A stretch of 64,000 bases of DNA from the NCBI GenBank assembly GCA_031285565.1, contig JAITVY010000046.1:1-64000 (forward strand), written 5' to 3'. Both the position numbers and the translations under genes were made by a program. Positions 38,046 to 47,719 of the stretch are shown piece after piece. This DNA comes from Tannerella sp. Lineage in GTDB: Bacteria; Bacteroidota; Bacteroidia; Bacteroidales; Tannerellaceae. Under the pieces are notes generated by a model that made no database searches, was not told the origin of the DNA, and saw only the letters and a list, made by a program, of their open reading frames with translations. Position 1 is the stretch's first letter, and each line of letters opens with the position of its first letter.

Positions 38046-40445
38046 TTATTTGAGTGTGAAATCCAGTTTATATTCCGGAATAACTTTCAGACCGTTCACC
38101 TTACAAACTGTTTTTTCTTCAAAGACAGGAATTTTGTCTTTTTCAAAATCAATCAGGTAGGTAGCGTCTTGATGCATCGGGCGGAAGTAGAAATACATGC
38201 CCTTTTTATCTAACGCATTAGCATATTGTTTTAAACCGATTTGCCAGCTATTACCGTAATACAGATGATCATTTATCATCTTGCCATCAATGAATGCGAC
38301 TGCATTATCTCCCACATAATCTATGTCTAAAATGATATCGCTCAGGTTTTCAGTAAAGTTGTCTTGCTTCATGTCGAATGTATAACGCTGTTTACTGATT
38401 TCTTTTGCTTTATAATCTATTTGAACAGCAGGTATCTCAATAACATATTCAGTGAAAAGTCCTTGCTTTTTTGTTACCGGGTTAAACTTGCCGAAAACGG
38501 GTTTTGCTGTAGCCGGCAGCACACATTTGAAGATGTTGGAGCGTGCTTGCAATGTGATTTCCGAACCATTCCGGATCAAAGTAGCATCGGTTATGCAAAA
38601 ATTGTCTTTCCATTGATTAAAATTTAATGCCTGTTTCCGGGTAAGTGTAGTTATGATTGTCTCGTTACCGTTAGCATCTGTTATTACAAATGAACTTTTT
38701 AAACCCGGAACGGGTTGCACATAAACCTTTCCATCTTTTTCTGTTTTTCTGCCGGTTACTTTTTTTACCGTTGTTTTTTCAAATACATATTCAGGTGATA
38801 TGCCATCGTGACTATAGAAAAAATAATGAGGTTTACCATCTGTTTGTACAATAGACAATGGTTGCACTGTTGCATATTTGAGTATTGCATCACCTATGGA
38901 AAAGTTAAATGGTAAAATAGCGCTTACTCCTTTCTTTAGGATAAAAGCCGGGTAATGAACTGTTTCATTTGCCAGTTTTATTTGTAGTGTATTGACCGGT
39001 TGGTCTATGCGCTCATCGTGATCCTGGAAGTTATTAAGGAATACGAAACCGGATGTTCCATTTGACCGGACGGCATAACGCAATGTTTCTCTATCCTGCG
39101 GTGAAATGTTCGCATTTGTTTCAGGCAAAACTACTCCCATAGGAGCCAGCCTGTCCCCGAAATTTTCAGTAAAGAGGTGAATAATCCTCAGGTATTGATA
39201 AGCGTCTTTTGTCTTTCCGTATTCACCGATCGGCGCCTGAAAATCATAAGAGATTTTGGGTACACCCATAGGTTCGTCACTGAAGAAACCGCCTCCTTTG
39301 CGTTGCGGGGTAAGTCCGCCATGATACATGTAGTATCCAATGCCGTTGGCGCCCGAACCCAATGTACGCAGCATTAATGCTTCGGAAGCTTCGGCTACCA
39401 CACGTGGACGACGTGCGTATGTTATTTGAATGCCGGCACCCATTTCTGCGCAGAAAGACGGGTATTTTGAACCGTCATAACGTACTGGCGAATAATCCGG
39501 GTTCCGTTGGATATCTTTAAATAGAAAGAATGGAGACATAGATGGTTCTGCCCAAAATGGATATGGGTATGCGGCTGTTACCGGAATTGCTTCATTCTCT
39601 AATATGGCTGCCATACCCCATCCGGTTACGGTGTACATAGGGGCAATAATGCCTTCGTCTGTTGCTATTTTCTTTAAAGTTGCTAAATGTTGCGTTCCCA
39701 GGTCAGCATAAGTAATCTTTTCATCCTGGACACTTACACCGATGCGGGTAATGGAAGCATCATAGTTTGCAGAAGTCATTTCGTTGGGTTGTCCCGGATA
39801 AGAAAAAGCCCAGGGAGCGGCAGAGTGCTGTAACTCGTTTTCAAATTGTATACCGACTATCGTACCGCCATCTTTATAATAAAGTCCCTGTAATTGTTGT
39901 GCTATATTTTGGTACAAACGTCTGACATAAAAAAGATATCCATCGTCGTTGGAACGTACTTCAAAAGGACGGCCATAGATCCAATCGGGTAACCCTCCGT
40001 TCCTTATCTCTCCATGACAGAATGGGCCTATGCGTACTATCGTAAACATGCCGTGCTTTTGGCAAAGCAGAAGGAACTTACGCAAGTCTTTATCTCCTGA
40101 CCAGTCGAAAACATTTTCGTCGGTTTCGTGTATATTCCAGAACACATAGGTGGCAATAACATTGATCCCGCCTGATTTCATTTTTAAAATCTGCTCTTCC
40201 CAGTATTGATTGGGTAAACGTGAATAATGAATTTCGCCCATGATCGGAATAAAAGGCTTATTATCCACACGCATGTAAAAACTATTGAAATTGATAGGGA
40301 TACCTGCCGGATTCGTGCCTCCCAGATTCAAATGTCCCGTGGTGATTTGATGGGGTTTTTCCGGTATAGATACGGAATATTCTGTTTGTGCTGCTATGGT
40401 TTGATATAACAGCAGCATCAAAAGGGATAGAATCGATTCTCTCAT
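38046..40445 (-). CDS. GH35 beta-galactosidase
   Basis: Signal peptide; NKPFIPIMGEIHYSRLPNQYWEEQILKMKSGGINVIATYVFWNIHE; TIVRIGPFCHGEIRNGGLPDWI; GIQFENELQ; SFCAEMGAGIQITYARRPRV. Confidence 0.93.
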   Translation of the reverse strand: MRESILSLLMLLLYQTIAAQTEYSVSIPEKPHQITTGHLNLGGTNPAGIPINFNSFYMRVDNKPFIPIMGEIHYSRLPNQYWEEQILKMKSGGINVIATYVFWNIHETDENVFDWSGDKDLRKFLLLCQKHGMFTIVRIGPFCHGEIRNGGLPDWIYGRPFEVRSNDDGYLFYVRRLYQNIAQQLQGLYYKDGGTIVGIQFENELQHSAAPWAFSYPGQPNEMTSANYDASITRIGVSVQDEKITYADLGTQHLATLKKIATDEGIIAPMYTVTGWGMAAILENEAIPVTAAYPYPFWAEPSMSPFFLFKDIQRNPDYSPVRYDGSKYPSFCAEMGAGIQITYARRPRVVAEASEALMLRTLGSGANGIGYYMYHGGLTPQRKGGGFFSDEPMGVPKISYDFQAPIGEYGKTKDAYQYLRIIHLFTENFGDRLAPMGVVLPETNANISPQDRETLRYAVRSNGTSGFVFLNNFQDHDERIDQPVNTLQIKLANETVHYPAFILKKGVSAILPFNFSIGDAILKYATVQPLSIVQTDGKPHYFFYSHDGISPEYVFEKTTVKKVTGRKTEKDGKVYVQPVPGLKSSFVITDANGNETIITTLTRKQALNFNQWKDNFCITDATLIRNGSEITLQARSNIFKCVLPATAKPVFGKFNPVTKKQGLFTEYVIEIPAVQIDYKAKEISKQRYTFDMKQDNFTENLSDIILDIDYVGDNAVAFIDGKMINDHLYYGNSWQIGLKQYANALDKKGMYFYFRPMHQDATYLIDFEKDKIPVFEEKTVCKVNGLKVIPEYKLDFTLK

Positions 40446-40463
40446 GATTGCATTCTTTTTTAC

Positions 40464-43400
40464 TTATAGCATTTCTTTCAAAACAAACCGAATATCCTGA
40501 TTATTTACATCCAGTTCCAGTGCTTTCTGCAGGTAATGCCTGGCTTCTGCAATATTGCCAAGCCCTAATTCTCCCAATCCGATCACATAGAAGCAATGGA
40601 TGTGATTTCGTACGTTCAGGTCGTCTTCCCATATCGCCAGGTCGGGCAATGAAACGGCGAAATAATCAATTTTGCATTTGTCGAAAAGATGTTTTTTGCC
40701 ATGATCAATCAACCGGTTGAAACGTCCTTTGGCTTTATCTGTTTCGCCCAGAGCTTTCAAAGCCTGTCCCTGGTAAAAGATCTTGTCAGGTTGCTGGTCG
40801 TTATAATAGAAAGCCTGTTTGGGTTCGGAAGAACCGATGGTTGCTTTCTGAAAATACCGGATAGCTTCTTCTTCCTTACCCAGAGCGCGGTAAGCAAGCC
40901 CTTTGAGGTAATCAATATCATTTTCTTCTGCATTGAAGAGTTTTCCTTCCCCTAAATTATGAGGATAGACATCTGTGTCGTTCAGCAGAAGCAGCGCTTT
41001 TTCGTAGTCTTTATTCTTTATAGCTTCTTTAGCTAAATGTGTTTTACAGATTGTAAATTGTTTGGTCGTCTTTCCTTCGCCACCTTCCCACGGATGGAAC
41101 TTATGTTGATCAATTAGTTGCATTGCTTCATGATAGCGTCCGAGTTGATTTAACAGTGTGATGTATTCCAGGTATAAATCGTCACGTTTCCATACGGTTT
41201 CTTTGTATTGATCCAGGAATGCCAGCCGTTCTTGATGCGGACGGTTGAGCCGTTTGTACAATTGGTCGAGTTCCATTAATAGGCGGGCATCTGCGGTATC
41301 CAATGCAAATGCTTTTTCCAATAGCCGGATTGCTTCTTCTTTTTTGTTCAACTTATTGAAGTAGGCAAGCGAGAGGTTACGTAAAACCGTAGGGAATGTA
41401 TCGTCCAGTTGTTGTGATTGTTCCCAACATGCGATGGCTTCTGTGTACTGGCGTTTGTCATACCATAAGTTTCCCAGCAAGTAGGCTGCTTTGGGTGTAT
41501 AATCGACTAATTGCATAGCGGCTTGCAGTGCCGGAATGGCTTCCAGTTGATTCGGGAAACAGTAACCGGGTGCTTTTTGTTCGGCTATTTCTATCATATG
41601 GATGGCTTCTTCCTTTCTATCAAGTTGAAGCAGGCACCATGCCCTGAAATAGTAAAGGATTACTTCCGGTTCTGCAATGTATTGCAGGGCTATATTGCTG
41701 ACGGTTACGGCTTCCTGCCAACATCCTGCTGAGGCATAGTCAATCAGCAATTCGATATAGTTGTGCGATTCGCCACGTAACGAGTGGTTGAAGTTATCAG
41801 TATCGGCAGGGGCGCCGGTAAGTAGTTCTTTTTCCAGCAGGCAACCAAAGTTGAAAGGGTCTATTCCGATTGATTCTTCAATTAACGACAGGGCTTCTTC
41901 AGTTTTTCCCAGATGGCATAGGATAGTGGTTTTCAGATGACGTGCCCGGTGGTTATGCCAGTTCCTGATCAGCGATTTATCAATTTCCTCCAATGCTGTT
42001 TCCCAGTTTCCTTTCATACAGGATATTTGGGCCAGTGAATAATAACCTGCATCCTGCCAGGCTGCATTCCAACATGCCTTGTAGAAATATTCATATGCTT
42101 CATCGTTTTTGCCTTGGTATTTTAAGGATAATCCCAGGTTGTATAACGGTTCTCCGTCATATGGATTCGGATTTCGTTCCGTTAATGTTTTTACGGCTTC
42201 GCGTAGATAGGTTTCGGCTTTGGCAAATTGGCCTTTACGGATCAGCCATAATCCCATCGCATTGTTATTACGGACATCACCCGGATCACGCCGGAGGGCT
42301 TCCAGATAATAATCCGTTGGTTTATAGGTGGCATGGCGATATTGTTCAAGGTGCAGACCAGTAAGATATAGTTGCTCTGTAGAGGATATTTCTGCAGGAT
42401 CTAAGGCTGCTTTAGCCGGATTGGGAATCGGTTTTATGGTTTCAACTTCTGCCTGCCAGCTCAATATGCATTTACCTGTAGGTGCATAAATAGATACTTT
42501 TACATCTTTCAAATCGGATATTGCGATGGAAGTTTCGAATACTTTTTCGGGTGAAAGGTTTTCGGTTGTTTCGAAACAAAGTGTGCCAGCCTTTTCTACT
42601 CTGATTTTCAGGTTTTCTTGTTGGGAGGTGGCAAAGATTTTCAGTTTGTATGTATCGCTTTCCGGTTCGATGTTCATTAACAGATCGGCAGAAGCATTTT
42701 TAACAACCCCTAATTCTCTGTAAGGCATAAAATATTGTGTGAATGTTTTTTCCTCATAGGGTTGCAACCAGGTAAAATCGGGTTGGTTATCGGTAAATAC
42801 TCCTGTCATTAGTTCGATGTAAGGGCCATCGGAATCTGTCAGGTTGCGATCCCATGCTTGTCCGAAATCGCCATTACCCCAAGTCCATTGTTTCTTTCCA
42901 GGCGAAACGTGATGGTTGGCCACGTGGAGAAGACCTGCACGTGTATCGTTTTCGTATCCGCCAACGAAGTCGTATTTGGATTTAATAGCCATATAAGACG
43001 TAGGTACGGGGATGTTTTTATAGCGGGAGATATCTACACCAGCCGAATAATCCATTTTGTAGTAGGTGCCCGTTGCAATAGGATAGCTTGACACATCCCG
43101 TTTGCCATGATCGAACACTGCATTTACGTCGTCAGGAAAAACCGACTGGTAATGATCATTTACTGCAACAGCCGGATTAGCCCACCAAAGGAATGTTTGA
43201 GGGGTAGGGGTGGGGTTGTAAACCCTGCCTAATATTTCGAGGACTGCCCTGTCCGGTGATAGTTTAAACCCCGCCATTCCTTTTTGATGGAACATGCGTT
43301 CGCGTTCGTTTACCCATACAATAGCGCTTCCGTCTTCGCATTTTTCAATGGTGAAATCGACAGGCATAAACGTGCTGGGACGATGGTGCTGAGGCCAGTT

Positions 43401-43754
43401 GAATTCAATACCTCCGGAGATCCATGGCCCTGTTAACCCTACCAATGCCGGTTTAATTACATGGTTGTAATAAATAAAATGGCGTTCTTTTATTTTGTCG
43501 TAAGCCATTTGTATCCGGCCGCCCAGTTCGGGCAATATCATTATTTTAAGGTATTCATTTTCCAGGAAAACAGCTTGATATGGCTTTTCTTCGCAGGTAT
43601 CTTCTATTTTTTCAATGACGGGATAAGGATATACGACACCGCTGCTTCCCTGATAAACCCGCTTTTCCAGGAACATCGGATTCTTTTCCGGCAAGCCAAT
43701 ACCATAGCTGGGGAGAAGAATTTCTTCCTCCCACACATTTACTTTGTTGTTCAT
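40464..43754 (-). CDS. DUF5107-type N-terminal domain fused to TPR repeats (no signal peptide)
   Basis: N-terminal mutarotase-like region (LKIMILPELGGRIQMAYDKIKERHFIYYNHVIKPALVGLTGPWISGGIEFNWPQHHRPSTFMPVD) followed by many TPRs (NAMGLWLIRKGQFAKAETYLREAV …). Confidence 0.78.
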   Translation of the reverse strand: MNNKVNVWEEEILLPSYGIGLPEKNPMFLEKRVYQGSSGVVYPYPVIEKIEDTCEEKPYQAVFLENEYLKIMILPELGGRIQMAYDKIKERHFIYYNHVIKPALVGLTGPWISGGIEFNWPQHHRPSTFMPVDFTIEKCEDGSAIVWVNERERMFHQKGMAGFKLSPDRAVLEILGRVYNPTPTPQTFLWWANPAVAVNDHYQSVFPDDVNAVFDHGKRDVSSYPIATGTYYKMDYSAGVDISRYKNIPVPTSYMAIKSKYDFVGGYENDTRAGLLHVANHHVSPGKKQWTWGNGDFGQAWDRNLTDSDGPYIELMTGVFTDNQPDFTWLQPYEEKTFTQYFMPYRELGVVKNASADLLMNIEPESDTYKLKIFATSQQENLKIRVEKAGTLCFETTENLSPEKVFETSIAISDLKDVKVSIYAPTGKCILSWQAEVETIKPIPNPAKAALDPAEISSTEQLYLTGLHLEQYRHATYKPTDYYLEALRRDPGDVRNNNAMGLWLIRKGQFAKAETYLREAVKTLTERNPNPYDGEPLYNLGLSLKYQGKNDEAYEYFYKACWNAAWQDAGYYSLAQISCMKGNWETALEEIDKSLIRNWHNHRARHLKTTILCHLGKTEEALSLIEESIGIDPFNFGCLLEKELLTGAPADTDNFNHSLRGESHNYIELLIDYASAGCWQEAVTVSNIALQYIAEPEVILYYFRAWCLLQLDRKEEAIHMIEIAEQKAPGYCFPNQLEAIPALQAAMQLVDYTPKAAYLLGNLWYDKRQYTEAIACWEQSQQLDDTFPTVLRNLSLAYFNKLNKKEEAIRLLEKAFALDTADARLLMELDQLYKRLNRPHQERLAFLDQYKETVWKRDDLYLEYITLLNQLGRYHEAMQLIDQHKFHPWEGGEGKTTKQFTICKTHLAKEAIKNKDYEKALLLLNDTDVYPHNLGEGKLFNAEENDIDYLKGLAYRALGKEEEAIRYFQKATIGSSEPKQAFYYNDQQPDKIFYQGQALKALGETDKAKGRFNRLIDHGKKHLFDKCKIDYFAVSLPDLAIWEDDLNVRNHIHCFYVIGLGELGLGNIAEARHYLQKALELDVNNQDIRFVLKEML

Positions 43755-43761
43755 ATTTAAA

Positions 43762-45135
43762 TTATTTTGTTAGTTCTTTTTCAATTTCTTCCAGACTTTT
43801 TCCTTTTGTTTCAGGAAGCCGGAAACGGATAAACAGGAAGCCGGCCAGGCAAATACCTCCGTATACCCAGAATGTTCCGGAAGCTTTTAAGTATTCGTTT
43901 AATAATGGAAATGTATACGTCAGTAAAAAACAAGCTGCCCACAAGAAGAATGTGGAGACAGCCATCGCAGCACCACGTATCCGAACCGGGAATATTTCGG
44001 ATAGTACAACCCATACAACAGGCGCTAATGACATGGCATAGCATGCAATTGCCAGCACTACCAATAATAGCATTGGCCAACCGCTTACCCCCATGAAGTA
44101 ACAGGCGCCCATAACCAGATAGATAACAGCCAGACCGGATGAACCAAATAACATCAATCCTCTTCTTCCCCACCGGTCTACGGTGAAAATGGCAACGAAT
44201 GTGAATATTACATTGGTGATACCGGTAACCACAATATTCATCAATACATCGGAAACAGCATATCCTGCCGCTGAAAAGATTTCGTGTGCATAATTGAAGA
44301 TCACATTGATTCCGCACCATTGCTGGAATACGGCAAGTACAATCCCGATGACCAAAACGTTTCTTACATTGGGTTGTAATAATGCTTTCCAGTCAAATTG
44401 TTCTTTGGTTTGAGATAGCTTTTTAATCTCTTCCATTTCTGCCTGTGCATTATCTTCGCCTCCGATACGTGCGAAAATCTTCCGTGCTTTTTCTTCCTGT
44501 TGGTTGATGGCCATCCAACGGGGGCTTTCGGGAATCATGAAAGAAAGGATAAAGAACAGAATTGCCGGGACTAATTCTGCCCAGAACATCCATCGCCATG
44601 CCCAGTTTATTCCTATATCAGATAAGACATTGGCATCCGGCATATAATGTTCGCCGATACGCCAGTTTACTAATTGTGCAGAGAGAATTCCCAATACAAC
44701 AGTCAACTGATTTAACGAAACAAACCGTCCCCTGACGGATGCAGGGGATACTTCGGCGATATAGATGGGTGATATGTTAGAGGCGATACCTATGCCAAAT
44801 CCTCCTAATATACGGTATATTATAAACCATGTAAAGTTATTAACGGCTCCTGTTCCATAGGCAGATATGGTAAATAAGACAGAGGCGATGATGAGCATCT
44901 TTTTTCTTCCGTACCGGTCGCTCCATGCACCAGCCAGTAATGCGCCGACCAGGCAGCCGATTAATGCGCTACTCATTGCCCAGCCACGTAAGGCTGCTGA
45001 TCCCTCAATTCCGAAAAAGGGTTCGTAAAAGATTTTTGCTCCACCGATAACTACCCAATCGTACCCGAACAGTAGTCCTCCCATAGCGGAAACCAGCGTA
45101 ATTAACAGAAGATAAGCTGTGTTTGTATTTTTCAT
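43762..45135 (-). CDS. Sugar porter family MFS transporter
   Basis: 12-TM protein; GGLLFGYDWVVIGGAK; GAWSDRYGRKKML; RILGGFGIGIASNISPIYIAEVSPASVRGRFVSLNQL; RFRLPETKGKSLEEIE. Confidence 0.94.
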   Translation of the reverse strand: MKNTNTAYLLLITLVSAMGGLLFGYDWVVIGGAKIFYEPFFGIEGSAALRGWAMSSALIGCLVGALLAGAWSDRYGRKKMLIIASVLFTISAYGTGAVNNFTWFIIYRILGGFGIGIASNISPIYIAEVSPASVRGRFVSLNQLTVVLGILSAQLVNWRIGEHYMPDANVLSDIGINWAWRWMFWAELVPAILFFILSFMIPESPRWMAINQQEEKARKIFARIGGEDNAQAEMEEIKKLSQTKEQFDWKALLQPNVRNVLVIGIVLAVFQQWCGINVIFNYAHEIFSAAGYAVSDVLMNIVVTGITNVIFTFVAIFTVDRWGRRGLMLFGSSGLAVIYLVMGACYFMGVSGWPMLLLVVLAIACYAMSLAPVVWVVLSEIFPVRIRGAAMAVSTFFLWAACFLLTYTFPLLNEYLKASGTFWVYGGICLAGFLFIRFRLPETKGKSLEEIEKELTK

Positions 45136-45379
45136 GTCTTTCTTACTTTAATACCAAAGGGACTGATTGTGTATACAAGAGTCCTTTCATGTATAATAGT
45201 TCGTGTTTTTTAACATTTGGATCATGCTGCTTTTTTAGCGTATGATGCCTTCTATTCTTTATTATAATATATGATATGCGTATTTGCCATGTAAAAGCAC
45301 ATCGTACATTTTTACATTACAAAGAAAAGGTAATAGTAAGCCTCAAAAAATAGACAAAAATAAAAAAAGATGGACTATT

Positions 45380-46597
45380 TTATTTTTTCTGGTTTCTGCT
45401 TGAGTAATTATCAAGAAAGTCGAATGGCTGGCTGAAATCAATCCATATTTCTTCCAATCCGTCTTTGTTGGGTTCTAAGTATAAAACATTATAATATCCT
45501 TCTTCAACTGATTGGCCTCGTAACGATAGACCATTAAAAAACAGATAGTCAAAGTTATGAGGCACAGCAGGTACAGCAATAATATGTATTGCAGTCTCTT
45601 TTAACAACCCATCGCCGGAATATGCCTGAGCAGTGAGAAGGCACTTTATTTTTCTGAGATTTCTTTCTGATTCATCCGGTTTATTTAAAGCATCGTATGC
45701 AACACTTTGATAATAGAGATATAAGCAGTTAAATGGTTCTGCTTTTATTGATTCATTGAATGATGAAACTAATTCTTCCCATTCTTCTTTTGTCGGATTT
45801 TCTTTTTTTAATATGTCATCCATTTGTTTTGGATCGTGTACAGACAAAGCTGGTGAGTAATCTTTATCGAATACATAACCATAATACAAATGATGGACTT
45901 CTTCTTTCGTCATAGTACTGTCTCCTTGTTGAAACCTATCCCATAGTTTAGCGTAGTATAAGTTGGATCGTTTGTTTTCTATATTCAACTTTATCTGCTT
46001 ATAATCAGGTCTTAAAAAGGGATCTTTCCATAAAAGGCTATCATTGTCGAAAAATTCCCGGGCCAAAGAATCACCCAATTGTGCTGCCCTCATTATATGT
46101 GCCTTTGAATGAATATAATTACTCTTCTCTGCATATAAAAATCCCAGTCGATAATGTGCTTCAGATGAATTTGGATTTTGCTTTAGCTTAAAGCCTTTCT
46201 TAAACATTTCTATTGCTTTATCATAATCCTTTACTTCCTCATAAATATTACCCAAAGAAAAATATGTAATTTCAATTGTATCGTTTTTTGCTATTGCTTT
46301 ATTATAGTATTCTATCGACTTATCAAATTCAAGAATACAAGAATACGCAACTCCTAAATTAAAATAGGCCTCAAAGTAATTACTGTCTGCTTCAATGGCT
46401 TTTTGATAGCATTCTATAGCCTTGTTGTAGTCATCACTATCGAGCGCTTCATTACCGAGTTTTTTCCATTCTTCTGCTGTTGATAATGAATTGAGAGGAA
46501 TAGAGTCTGTTTTAATTGGTTGATTTTCTTTCTTTTGGGAACAGGCGGCTAATGTTGTCGCCCACCAAATGAAAAACATAATGTATTTATACTTCAT
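45380..46597 (-). CDS. TPR-repeat lipoprotein
   Basis: Lipobox TTLAACSQKKEN; repeated TPR units (AIECYQKAIEADSNYFEAYFNLGVAY, SIEYYNKAIAKNDTIEITYFSLGNIY). Confidence 0.85.
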   Translation of the reverse strand: MKYKYIMFFIWWATTLAACSQKKENQPIKTDSIPLNSLSTAEEWKKLGNEALDSDDYNKAIECYQKAIEADSNYFEAYFNLGVAYSCILEFDKSIEYYNKAIAKNDTIEITYFSLGNIYEEVKDYDKAIEMFKKGFKLKQNPNSSEAHYRLGFLYAEKSNYIHSKAHIMRAAQLGDSLAREFFDNDSLLWKDPFLRPDYKQIKLNIENKRSNLYYAKLWDRFQQGDSTMTKEEVHHLYYGYVFDKDYSPALSVHDPKQMDDILKKENPTKEEWEELVSSFNESIKAEPFNCLYLYYQSVAYDALNKPDESERNLRKIKCLLTAQAYSGDGLLKETAIHIIAVPAVPHNFDYLFFNGLSLRGQSVEEGYYNVLYLEPNKDGLEEIWIDFSQPFDFLDNYSSRNQKK

Positions 46598-46615
46598 ATC
46601 TTTGTGTTAGCTACT

Positions 46616-46871
46616 TAGAAACCGTCTTGAATTTTATGAAATTAATTTTTATGATCTGTATCAGGCTAAATCAACTTTCTTTTTCATTAGTCGTTTTGCG
46701 TGACTCGGCATAATCCGAACAAGTTCGGCTTCTGCACTCGCTACTTAAAACGTTCGCTTATCTGCCCCTCTGCTTTTAATCACATAGCTCGCTATGCTCA
46801 TAAAACCAGATGCACAGCTAAACAAAAAATAATGTCAATTTACCTCTGAATAAAATTCAAAACAGTTTCTT
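46616..46871. mobile_element. MITE-like element, 256 bp, 22-bp terminal inverted repeats, no ORF
   Basis: TAGAAACCGTCTTGAATTTTAT (46616-46637) versus reverse complement of ATAAAATTCAAAACAGTTTCTT (46850-46871): 19/22 matches. A third copy of the terminus lies at 52087-52108. Confidence 0.6.
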
Positions 46872-46883
46872 AAAATGTGAGTA

Positions 46884-47669
46884 CTAAATGTAAATTTCAC
46901 CGGAAAGGTATAACTTGCATTGCCCGCTTATTTCGACCCGGTCATCTAGGTTTTTGCATATCAGAAAACCGGTACGTTCGGATAATTGCATTGCTGTAAG
47001 TTCCTTTTTATTTAGTATGCCAGACCAGTATGGAGTTAATGTGGTATGTGCCGACCCGGTAACCGGATCTTCATTGACACCGACTCTGGGGGCGAAAAAG
47101 CGTGAGACAAAGTCGTTTTTTTCTCCTTTAGATGAAACGATTATGCCTCGTGCATCCAGTTTGGAGATTATGTTTAAATCCGGTTTTAAAGACCTTATTT
47201 CATTTTCGTTATCATATATGAGCAAGTAATCTGTTTTGCCTTTGAATGCCAAATGGGGCTTTATATTGAAACCGTTTGTAATTTCGCTTGTCAATTCTAT
47301 ACTTTGCAATGTATCTGCCGGAAAATTAAGGGTGAAATATTGATTGTTTTTAGTTACGGTTAACAAGCCGCTTCTGTGTGAGTAAAGCCGGATTTCATTT
47401 CCCGGATGATTTTCAATATCAAAAAGAACGAATGCTGTTGCGAGCGTGGCATGTCCACATAGATCAACCTCGACCGCGGGAGTAAACCATCTTATTTCGT
47501 ATTGAGTATCTTTTTTTACATAGAAAGCAGTCTCCGCAAGGTTGTTCTCCGTTGCTATTTGTTGCATGGTTTCATTACTCAGCCATTTTTCCAATGGACA
47601 AACGGCAGCAGGATTACCTGAAAATAACTTGTCGGCAAAAGCGTCAACCTGATATATTTTTTGTTTCAT
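46884..47669 (-). CDS. PhzF-family phenazine biosynthesis-like isomerase
   Basis: QVDAFADKLFSGNPAAVCPLEKWL; ENNLAETAFYV; IRWFTPAVEVDLCGHATLATAFVLF; NEDPVTGSAHTTLTPYW. Confidence 0.94.
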   Translation of the reverse strand: MKQKIYQVDAFADKLFSGNPAAVCPLEKWLSNETMQQIATENNLAETAFYVKKDTQYEIRWFTPAVEVDLCGHATLATAFVLFDIENHPGNEIRLYSHRSGLLTVTKNNQYFTLNFPADTLQSIELTSEITNGFNIKPHLAFKGKTDYLLIYDNENEIRSLKPDLNIISKLDARGIIVSSKGEKNDFVSRFFAPRVGVNEDPVTGSAHTTLTPYWSGILNKKELTAMQLSERTGFLICKNLDDRVEISGQCKLYLSGEIYI

Positions 47670-47719
47670 GGATCATTGTTTTGTTTACGTAACAAAAGTA
47701 TATATAAATGGGACAATTA

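Noticed and set aside
43811-44320. 169-aa antiparallel/alternate-frame ORF within the MFS gene
   Set aside because: Same strand as the MFS gene but another frame; cysteine-rich composition typical of out-of-frame translation of TM helices.
46660-46850. Small protein gene inside the MITE-like element
   Set aside because: No ORF of meaningful length; the region is palindrome-rich non-coding DNA.
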